From: Larix kaempferi
Lineage: Eukaryota > Streptophyta > Pinopsida > Pinales > Pinaceae
Assembly: GCA_027924585.1 (NCBI GenBank)
Contig: BSBM01000486.1
Location: 45,916,501-45,980,500, forward strand
Direction: 5' to 3'
DNA: 64,000 nt
Shown: piece after piece, positions 55,291 through 64,000 of the stretch
How the letters are laid out: every line of letters begins with the position of its first letter
Numbering within the stretch: the first letter of the stretch is position 1
Program-made: the position numbers and the translations under genes
The notes under the pieces: generated by a model
Databases searched by the model: none
Told to the model about the DNA's origin: nothing
Seen by the model: the letters and a program-made list of their open reading frames with translations, nothing else

Positions 55291-56398
55291 AAACGATCAA
55301 CCAAATTGTTTTATACATAACCTAGCTTGTGTTGAGTCTCCATGTGTAAGTTTTCACTTAAAATAAAGCAGATCGACGGTTCTGGTTATGTTGCATTCAC
55401 TACATGCATGAGAAATAAATATGGTGAGTAGTGCGATGGATGTGACAAGAGCAGATCGGACGGCTCTTGTTATAATGCATCCACTATATGCTCGAGAGAT
55501 AAAGGAGGTGAGGCTTGTGATAGATGTGACCGGATTCATGTTCCATTCGATGGTTGGCATCGCAAGCAAGGAGGGGTGTTCAAAAAATGTTTTGTTGTCG
55601 TCCCGATGGTTAATAAAGATTAATGAACGCCAAAATTCAGTATGATTCTGCTAGGGATCGTTTACTTATTGGACGTTGCATTGCATTAAAGAATTTATGG
55701 TTGAGCAGCAACGATTAAAAATAAGGAAAATCGCAGCTAGGGCGTTGATGGAGAAGTCAAACGCTGTGATAATGCAGCCAGAAGAAGCACGACATCATAT
55801 TGTTTTCTTTACAAACTCTTTGTTTAGGGATATCCTCAGAGCTCCCAAATCCCGAACCTAGATTTTGTCAAAGTTGGCTTAATGCTGCTCGATTTGATCG
55901 ATGAGGGCGTTGGATGCTGGTGTCAATTAGGAAGAAAAGCTCCCACCGGAGGAAAATCGGACCACGCTGGAGGTTCTCCTACTATCTGTTGTCACCCGGT
56001 TTGCTTCAATAAAATTGTTGATAATCTGGTAGCATGTATATAGTAGGGGACTCTAATTTTCATCATCGAAAAGAACATGCCCAAGAATTTTGATTATTCG
56101 AGATAGAGCATTCACACTATGAGTTAGTGGACAGTCTGATTCTTATGCAAATAGGGTAGCTTTTCATCTAAAAGTTTGTCATTGAATGCCAGTGTTTGGG
56201 CTTGAGTCCAAATCTGGAGTATACCCTAGACATATCATTTGTTCAGTTTTTGCAGAGAGGGTTAAAGGGTAAAATCCCAAGATTGGAGCCATGAAACCGA
56301 ATTAGGAGAAGATCAGTAAGAAGAAATTAAAAGCCTTCATTAAGGTCTTATGTAGTTGCACCTGCATTCAAAAATCTCATACCAATCGGCAAATGTTA

Positions 56399-56790
56399 AA
56401 AGCAGTGGTTCTAAAAAGTGACAGGGGCCAAGTGCCCGAGTTGAGTGACATACAATCATCCAAATGCTCAAAGGAGAAGTTTAAAGATGTGCAGCGTTCT
56501 AGCCAAGCAGAGGACATTGTTAAATCCATTCAAGATCTTTCAAAAAATACCTAGAGAATGGATGGGGAATTTTTCTTCTAAGTCACCTAGAGAAGAGACT
56601 GGAATTGTTGCAGCAACCACCGGCACTGATCAAATAAAGACTTCTCATAAGGGTGAGAGAAGGACATGCTGCCTAATACATACATCTGAATGTTTCATGA
56701 AGCGGCAGGGCAGTTGGATGAATGTTTTCTGAAGATTATTGATACAAAATTGGCTGGAGTAGATATGTCAGAGGAGCAGGATTAGAAGGG
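56399..56790 (+). pseudogene. Unidentified coding-like fragment
   Basis: One frame reads VLKSDRGQVPELSDIQSSKC, KDVQRSSQAEDIVKSIQDLS and, after stops, FHEAAGQLDECFLKIIDTKL and AGVDMSEEQ. Its composition and length look like decayed host exon sequence. No family was recognised. It lies just upstream of the 3' LTR. Confidence 0.3.
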
Positions 56791-56928
56791 CTAGCAGGTC
56801 ACAAAGTTCAATTCCAGGTTGGATTGCAGTTTCAGTTCGAGATTGGGAGCCGCCTAATGGATCAGGCACTTGGTCTACAGGTTCTTTGCTACCTCGCAGG
56901 GAGGATAGCATCCCCGGTTGGAGCCAGT

Positions 56929-58481
56929 TGTTAGCACCTATTTTGTGCTAAGCATTTGAAGGGGTCCAGACCCATGGAGAACGGAGCAAGGCCTAATTTC
57001 CTTAAGCCACATGCCCAATAAAAGTGAAAATCAAACAAATTTCAAGCATTTTCCCCCCAAAGCTAAGATGAAATAAAGATAAAATTGCAATAGTGATGGA
57101 TGGCCCAGATCAGTAAGCTAAGGAGATCTACGATCCATATAGATTTGAATTTTAACATACAAAAGGGGCAAAATCAAAGCTAAATGCAATTTTATGTGAA
57201 GGCATGGGGGTTTTACACCAAAAATTACTATTTTAGTCATCATTTTGCAGCAGCTGTTTCAGCCAAACCAGAAGGAATTTCGGGAAACTAAGAGAGGTTT
57301 ATCTCCAGCACAGCCAATATCCAATAACCTCTCTCAGAATCTACACAGGTGTCATGATTTAAGAGACTCGAAGGGTTTTGCAGATGGTAATTTTCTAGTT
57401 TTCGCGTTTTCTTTGTGAGACATCATTTTCCGAGCCGATCCTCGCCAACTGGAGGCGAATCTGAGGAAATTGAAAGAGTTTTTTCTTCAGCATGGACCAA
57501 GATACAAAAACCTCTTTCAATTTTTACACAACTATCACCGTTTTGGATATATAGCTGTCGCACCAAGAGACATTTTTCAGCAATCCGCGGACAAAACTGT
57601 TCAGGATTTGTTGAAACCGACTCTTAAGGTGTTGAATCTCTTTGTGTAGGTGTCCAATATTGTTGTAACAGCTTCTTACTAAGATAGCTCGACCCTAGGG
57701 CCGAATAGATCTATAAATTGAATGTAATAGAAGAAGAATGGGTTGGAAAATCAAATGGCTGAGGCCTTGGGAGAGCTCTGCTCTGTTCTGAAACATTTTC
57801 TTGAATAAATTGTAGTGATTGAAGCTGGTTTAATGGCTTAGATCTGTGTGTCATTCTCCTCACAGTATGTTCATCTCCTTCCCCATGTGAATTTGTGTTT
57901 CTTTAATTGTTTATCCATTTTGTGAATGCTTAATTCATGTTTGGTTCAGTGTAGTATTTGAATGGAATTCATAGAAATAATGCTCTGTTCAAGTCTTACT
58001 AAGCACTCCACAATTAATTTCTGCTAAAGTTGGCGTAGGATTCATCCTTGTTAGATGCTGAATGTTGATGGATTGTTTCTAGTTTCTTCCTTATCATCAA
58101 ATTAACAGCTCTTTGACTGTGAATGAGTGGCTACCTTGCCTCAGTTTTGACATCCATAGCAGCAGCACTGTATTTGTTTTAAGTTTCATGTTTTGACTCC
58201 ATTTCCCAATAGTCTTATGATTTTCTCTCCAAACAATGTTTAAATCATCTTTGTTTCCAGCAGAAATCTGATCTTCTGCATCTGTTTTGATTGAATATCT
58301 TGAATATAAAAGCTGGTGTGTTTCCTGATTATTGACAATCTTGATGGTTTCCAGTTTTTTATGAGTTTATAGAGAGAACCCTCTCTGTTTGTGTTGAGTC
58401 AGAAGCACAGATTAAAGATTGGTTAGTAGTTACCCCATATTTCCCTCTCCACAACCTAGGGGGTCAATTTTGGTGTTAACA
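56929..58481 (+). repeat. 3' LTR of the 7.3-kb element
   Basis: 1553 bp, TGTTAGCACC...GGTGTTAACA, followed by CCTCT. Confidence 0.93.
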
Positions 58482-58486
58482 CCTCT
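58482..58486. repeat. Target-site duplication CCTCT (right copy)
   Basis: Matches 51156-51160. Confidence 0.92.
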
Positions 58487-58830
58487 CTTATTTTTATATG
58501 ATAAATATGTTTATTTTATGACATGCTACTGAAAGAGATGAAAATTATGTTATAAAATGTTTTACTTTTGCTTTAGCACTATTCAGAAATAGTATCGTTT
58601 TATCATTCAGTTGTAGAATTGTTATGTTATTGTACCTTTCTTTCATCGTTTGTGTGCTTAATTGTTGTAGTATGTGGACTGTGTAAACCTATTTGAGGTC
58701 TGTACTTAACTTTACATCTCGAGGACCAACTTCAGCACAAGGACCAAAGATGAGTGCTGAAGTTGATAGAGATCAAAATTATGTTATTAAATCTTTTACT
58801 GTTGCTTTGGCACTAGTTAGAAATTTGGAT
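58487..58830. repeat. About 400-bp tandem repeats, right part
   Basis: The interrupted unit resumes (CTTATTTTTATATGAT...AGTATGTGGACTG). A further unit starts GAGGACCAACTTCAGCAC at 58721 and is partial. Degenerate echoes (ATCTTCAACTATA) occur near 59430 and 59890. Confidence 0.8.
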
Positions 58831-60238
58831 GGTAATTGTGATGAAATTTTGCTTTTGTAGACCATATTCCTAAATTTAAAGGTTAACCAGGTGGCTTTTA
58901 TTTTTTTATAGTACAAGGTACTTAACTGTTATGTGATGCTATCAGGATTGCATAGAGAGAAATGATGGATATTTTTATTTGGCATCCCACCACCATTCCT
59001 TATACTGTGATGATGAACTTTCAGGTTATATGGAACGTCTGTACATTTGAGAGAGATATGATTGGTTGTACCTTCCCCACCTTTATTGAGATATGATTGG
59101 TCTCGTAAATTTTTAAAAACCATCTTGTTGAAGTTTTGCTCTTATAGAGTCCTATGGTTGTTTGGCGACATTTGGAGTAACTTTTTAAAAACCACCTTGT
59201 TCAGTACTTGAGTAACTTTTAAAAACCACCTTGTCGAAGTTTTGCTCTTATAGAGTCCTATGGTTGTTTGGCGACATTTGGAGCATACCCTTGGTTCTAA
59301 GGGTCACGGGTATTCTACTACCCACACCTATGTTATAACCGTTGTTTATATTTTTCTTATTTTATGACCATTGTTTATATTTGTACCCACACTTCAGATC
59401 TGATTTTTCGTTTAATGTTGACGTGGAGATCTTCAACTATAACTCACTTATTGTTATATGATCAATATGTTTATTTTATTACTTGTTACTCATTGAGTTA
59501 TTAAATACTTGTTGTACCTTCCCCACCTTGATTGATTTATTATTGGACTTGTGGTACCTTCCCTAAGACTTGTGGTTAATGCGGTCATTTACCCTCCATT
59601 TTTTTTTATACCACCTTGTTGAAGTTTTGGTCTTATACAGTACTTGACTTTTCCGAAGTTTAGAATTTTTGTGACTTAAGTTATGTTGAGTTATGTACTG
59701 TGCTTGAATTTCATTGACCTAATCAACTCCAGTCATTTCTCTCTCTCTCCGATTTGTACACACCCTCTTGTAGGGTCAGCTGGTTCCTAGATAAGACTGG
59801 CCTCTCTGAGGCACAATCAGTCTTTGTTGAAAGTAACACTTCTAAGTATATTTTCAATAATGGTTTCACACCCAGCTGGTTGGTATCTTCAACTATATCT
59901 CTATTTTTGTTATATGATATACATGCTATTGAATATTAGTTTATCGCTTTAGTTTGCTTATCATTGTAAGCAATTATAATCTGTTGATATGGCAGCTATG
60001 AATATAACAAAGAGCCTGTGTTAAGAACTTACTAGTTGTATATTTGGAGTGCTTGGTTACAGGAGGTAAGTATGCATGGAAAATTACTGATTATGCCACA
60101 TATCCAATTCTAGGAGTGGGATCTATCTCACTCCAAATAACATAAGGTGATATCCTTGAGCATATTGGTGTTTTGTATATCATGTTGTGGTAGTGTTTCT
60201 GATGTTTTCTTTTTCTTTTTGGGTGCTTTCCTTATAGA
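58831..60238. other. Gene-free stretch with a small duplication
   Basis: AT-rich sequence without recognised coding content. A segment of about 60 bp (GAAGTTTTGCTCTTATAGAG...GGCGACATTTGGAG) is present twice, near 59124 and 59230. Confidence 0.6.
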
Positions 60239-60390
60239 CACTAAAGAAATACTGGATAGACAGGTTTGGAATCCAAATATTGAACTTGTTCGGTTTTTAG
60301 GTAAAAGTTTTTCTACACAGGAGAGAAAGGTTGCACATGAATACTTTCTCAGTTTGGAAGCTTGCAATACAATAGTCCTAGAGTATTTAC
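60239..60390 (+). pseudogene. P4-type ATPase (phospholipid flippase, ALA-like) fragment
   Basis: The translation DTKEILDRQVWNPNIELVRF, then STQERKVAHEYFLSLEACNT followed by IV, matches the segment of plant aminophospholipid ATPases where F-L-AL-AACNTIV precedes the nucleotide-binding domain. Only about 45 residues are present, so it is an isolated exon remnant. Upstream and downstream sequence is unrelated. The stretch 60391-61224 has short open frames on both strands with no recognised domain. Confidence 0.5.
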
Positions 60391-61224
60391 TATGTCTATT
60401 GAATTATGCTACTCACAGATGTCTACTATTTAAAGTAAGGTTTGTGGAAGACTAGAGATAAATGTTTTCTAATGTTTCACTAGTTTTTGTGAAAAAAATT
60501 TTGAGCGTATCCAAATTCTGAATTGGAAACCTTCAGCTGTTAAGGTGTTCATGGGTCGTACTTCTAGGAAGAATGCACATGGGATTGGAATAGGTAGCTT
60601 GCTTATCTCGCTTGTAAATAGTCAGCTTTAGAAAAGGTTTTGGCTTGTACATATAAATAATTATTCCAGTCAGAATATAATATTAAATTCAGTGCCTTCT
60701 TATGAATTTGCATGATATAGCTGATGCAATGATCTCCACTGGATTATCTAGGGTCTGATATCAGTATGTGAATATATGTAAATTAACATATTTTCTATCT
60801 CATGCGTTTATGCATTATCAACTCTTAATTTAACATATATATAGGTAACTTAACATATTTTTTGTTTGGTACATTTGGCCAGATACAATACATGCCGTAA
60901 AACGATGTCAGGTTCACTTGGACATAAGGAACAAGATGCAACCACGTTTGCTTCATGGGTAACTTCTTGTCAATAAATTTTCTTGTCTCTTTGATAGATT
61001 TGTTGAAGAATGCCATCAGTGCAATACTGAAAAATGGTTGCCTTTTTGTGGAAAGGCACATGCTGCTGGTTGTGGGTATGATAAAAAAGTATTGCATGAT
61101 ACCTAGGTCATCCATTCAGTAGCCATTAATGAATACTCAAGAAGAAATATAGAAGATACATCACAATTCCAAACCTAGCATTCCCCACCAAAAGATGACT
61201 ATTTGCACACCAAAATATAGGAAA

Positions 61225-61692
61225 TTAGAACTTAGAAGTACAATCCTTAATGATTTTATCTTTGGTATCTTGAGGTACTTTTTGGTCGTGTTTTGTTGCA
61301 TGTCTGGAAATATTATTGATCTTGATAGGATTTTCTACATATTTTTCAACAACATATTTAATATTACTAGGTACATGGCATTCATAAGTGTTTTTGCTAG
61401 GGATTGTAATTGCTTGGCCACTTGTATGAAAGGTGATGCTATCTTTTCCTACCAAGAAAGAAAGATGATAGTCAACAAAATCTTGACCAAACAATAGATC
61501 AACACCTTTATCAAAACAATACCAATTTACAGAAGTATTATGGCCATTAATCATGATAGGAAAATTAAGAGGAAAACTTATCATGCTTGCAAACCATTTA
61601 AGCGAATAACTTATCATGCCTACACACCATTTAACTCTTGCAACTTTTGTTGATGTGAAGAAATTCACAAGAAGTTGTCGTCTTTGCTTCAC
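61225..61692 (-). pseudogene. Pararetrovirus-like aspartic protease region remnant
   Basis: A 155-codon minus-strand frame contains FPIMINGHNTSVNWYCFDKG and VDLLFGQDFVDYHLSFLVGK, followed by DSITFHTSGQAITIPSKN. A hydrophobic G-[IV]-D-[LF]-[IL]-[IF]-G-x-[DN]-F block followed by two beta-strand-like stretches is the C-terminal part of retroviral-type proteases as seen in plant caulimovirids. The catalytic D-[ST]-G is not visible, and the upstream residues look frameshifted. It could equally be an unusual Ty3/gypsy protease. It is a decayed genomic copy, not a virus. Confidence 0.35.
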
Positions 61693-61699
61693 AATTGAT

Positions 61700-62463
61700 G
61701 TACAATTGAGGGTCCTCTTATGCTAGTTCAATAGAAAAGGCTGACACTATTGGGAAATGGTTAGAGCCTAGGACCAACATTTGGACATCAATTGATTTGC
61801 CTTGGGTACTTGCAAATGTGACAGCATTCTTGCGACCATAAATTCTGTCCAATGACAATCTAGTTTGAATACACTTGTCTCTTGGTTGCATATTAGATCA
61901 AGTGAATTCCGCTCCATAATCAAGATGCTTTGGTCTCCAATTGGGATCAAACCCTTTTAAAGTAGCTTTTCATATGCTCCAAGCCACTTTTTCATTATCA
62001 GACAGAGAATGACAGTTCCCTCCTTCCTGGTCACCTTCATTTCACCATATTCTAAATCACCCATAGAATGTATTCAGCATTCCGTGAGGAAGGAGCAGTC
62101 TAGTTCCACAGTAATCATTTACTGGATTGCATTGGGTGCATATCTAAATGTAGTACATACACATCTTGCCCATATAAATAAATGTAGCCCATACACATCT
62201 GTGCAATGAATCTAGACCATGATCTAGTAGGCATGTCTAAAAGTTTGAGACCAAGGAGCAAGAAGAACCCCTGTACTGCTACCTTGTTGATGGTCTATAG
62301 ACCAAAAGGGGCCTCACCAACCCATCCTAGTCCTAAGCTCAAAATGAAATGTCCTCACTTCCTGAAGGAAGGCAATATCTAACTTCACATCATGCAACAT
62401 ATCTCTCACAAGCAAGCTCCTACCGGGGATAGACATCCCTGTCACATTCCATGACAATGGTGA
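61700..62463 (-). pseudogene. LINE endonuclease (APE-type) remnant
   Basis: On the minus strand the N-terminal part reads NVTGMSIPGRSLLVRDMLHD then VKLDIAFLQEVRTFHFEL. This is the W-N-x-x-G...DI-x-LQE opening of L1-type endonucleases. Later come DHQQGSSTGVLLAPW and, near 61900-61750, WRPKHLDYGAEFT-stop-SNM, RDKCIQTRLSLDRIYG and LVLGSNHFPIVSAF. These correspond to the TWSN, R-LDR-[IF] and DH-P motifs. Several stops and frame changes make it defective. No reverse transcriptase follows on its 3' side (lower coordinates), so it is 5'-retained but 3'-truncated or rearranged. Confidence 0.7.
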
Positions 62464-63965
62464 CAATTAAATTGGGAATACCTTGCATCAAAAGTGAACC
62501 AAAGCGATTGTTGGGCTCAAAATGTCCCATGGTGATGGCTTAGTGAGTGGGAGATTTCCTAGTTGCATCCTTGTTAGCCCTGTGATGTGGCTAAGAATAC
62601 TCATTTACTAGCTTTCTTTGGATGGACTAGGTCGAGTTTGAGATCCTCTCATTCTTGACTGCTTTACTTGCCATTCCTCATCCATATTTCAATGTTGATC
62701 TCAAGCAGGTGATGCTTGCTAGAAGGTGGATCCATTCCCTTATCCTAAGAAGAATCTTTAATAGAATTATTTGAGGAACAACATCAACATATGGGTCTCC
62801 TCGTGGCCTTGGCATTTGAGCAGTTGTCGGGGCAAAGTCTTGAGGTAGGTTAGAAGTAGGCTAGCCTTAGGTGTTGAACAAGGCTTTCTACTAGGGTACC
62901 CCCTTATCTTGTAGTATTGAGCTTGGTAAGCAAAGCAATCATTCAATAAATTCAAGTATTTCACCTTCTACGAAAGTACCCCATCAACTATAAATAACAA
63001 CATATTTTGGTAAAATGGGAGCATGGGAGTGTCTCATGTTTTGAGGGAGAAGTTCCCTATTGTGTTTCCTTGTGTCCCTTCTAAAAGGGCACATGGGAAA
63101 ATATCCCCCTTGGAACACCAATTTCCTGGGAGCATGGGGAGCATGGGGATGATGTACCCTAACCTTGGTAAATAATTTGAGACATTGAGGCCACTTTATG
63201 TTTAGATCCGCTTTAACAAAAACTCTTGGGTTTGAACACAGTTGTCATCTCTAATTAATACCTTGCAAACATATCAACAAAGGGCCTCATGTTAGCTGTA
63301 GCTAGAATACTCAATCTAGAGGGAATAGTGTGCTCAATTAATGTTCTTTGAAGTTTGGATTGAAGTCATGTCTCCAAGACTGGATATAGGGCAATGGCCT
63401 ATCTATTGTTCATGTACCAAACTACAAATCATACCTGACAACCATCTCAGAATAAAAAGGAAAGTAGAGTTATCAAGAACCAATCCCCTTGGATGAGTTC
63501 AATGACTAAAGGCTTCTTCATCCAACATTCTTCAAAGGAAATATAATATGACTCTTCCTTGCTCCAAGTACTTCCACTGTTCTATATGTTCAAAAATATC
63601 ATCCTAAAGGAAACTGGTGCTCTCATCCTCCTCTCTATGAGTTGCTTCCTTAGGGTCCACGGGATCCATCATTAGGCTAATATTCTCTTCATCATTAGCT
63701 ACTGTCTCTGCTACTGTGTTTCTTTAATCAATCACTATGACACTTGTATTTTGAATGCCCTAATAGCATTGACTTGATCTTCAACAGAACTTGCTTCATT
63801 GTTGCTCAGTTGAGCCCCATTGGATCCAACAAACCAATGATTTACAAGTTCTGCACTGTTGTGCATAGGTGTATTCCCTACACTTGAGAGTAACCCAGAT
63901 CTAGCAGAGGGCTCACTCTGCATTGCTTCAAACACAATCACTAACACTGATTCAACGATTGCCAT
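62464..63965 (-). pseudogene. Upstream LINE sequence, possible ORF1 remnant
   Basis: Reading minus from about 63560, fragments such as WMKKPLVIELIQGDWFLITL, then PVLETWLQSKLQRTLIEHTI and SRLSILATANMRPFVDMF resemble the DUF4283/ORF1 region that precedes endonuclease in plant L1 elements, with frame changes and stops. The 76-codon frame 63735-63965 and the 65-codon frame 62767-62964 show no motif. Assignment rests mostly on position relative to the endonuclease. Confidence 0.35.
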
Positions 63966-64000
63966 TTAGGATTTTTTTTTTTTTAACATCTCCAGGTATC

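Larger units (their letters stand above)
51161..58481 (+). mobile_element. 7.3-kb non-autonomous gypsy-type LTR element with captured fragments
   Basis: LTRs 51161-52722 and 56929-58481 (TGTTAG...GGTGTTAACA, about 95% identical by eye) are flanked by CCTCT. The TGGCGCC primer site is of the Athila/Tat type. The 4.2-kb internal region has a leader resembling that of the 6751-13483 element, one 198-codon frame, and then host-like coding fragments instead of pol. It inserted into a tandem-repeat unit. Confidence 0.93.

Overview
The window looks like transposon-packed intergenic DNA from a large-genome seed plant, most likely a gymnosperm (conifer-type). Reasons: AT-rich sequence, old elements nested in each other, plant-only transposase families (CACTA TNP2 with DUF4218/DUF4216, Transposase_24), Athila/Tat-type primer-binding sites, and plant host-gene fragments (biotin synthase, villin, an SDS-like cyclin). 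The exact species cannot be named. I see no intact host gene and no rRNA, tRNA or CRISPR. All alignments here were made by eye.

Layout. (1) 1-6322: the 5' part of a minus-strand LTR element without recognisable pol, with a CpG-rich minisatellite and its LTR at 4680-6322. (2) 6437-19141: a decayed multi-exon CACTA TNP2 transposase gene (+), split by a gag-only LTR element (6751-13483, target duplication GAACA) and by a solo LTR carrying a villin fragment (14276-16498). (3) 19459-22330: a 170-bp tandem array, a GAT-rich microsatellite, an internally deleted biotin synthase pseudogene and an A-rich tract. (4) 22331-28209: nothing recognised. (5) 28215-42340: a 14.1-kb minus-strand LTR element (target duplication CGTCG, LTRs about 98% identical) with one pol-less reading frame. 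That frame is interrupted by a complete Ty1/copia element at 31397-39029 (target duplication AAGGA, LTRs about 99% identical, intact 1377-aa gag-pol). (6) 43669-46557: a small gag-only minus-strand LTR element. (7) 46558-50300: a multi-exon plus-strand gene with a degenerate SET domain, four short serially related exons and a Transposase_24/TnpA-like region. (8) 50600-58830: about 400-bp tandem repeats split by a 7.3-kb LTR element (51161-58481, target duplication CCTCT) that carries cyclin-like and other host-like fragments. (9) 60239-64000: a P4-ATPase fragment, a pararetrovirus-like protease remnant and a minus-strand LINE remnant.

How the parts relate. The plus-strand TNP2 gene and the plus-strand SET/TnpA-like gene may be the two genes of one old CACTA transposon, since swollen by later insertions; no CACTA...TAGTG termini were found, so this is inference. 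LTR similarity matches the nesting order (copia younger than its host element). Several LTR elements carry host-gene pieces, so gene capture is a recurring theme. The SET plus TnpA-like gene is the best candidate for something undescribed.
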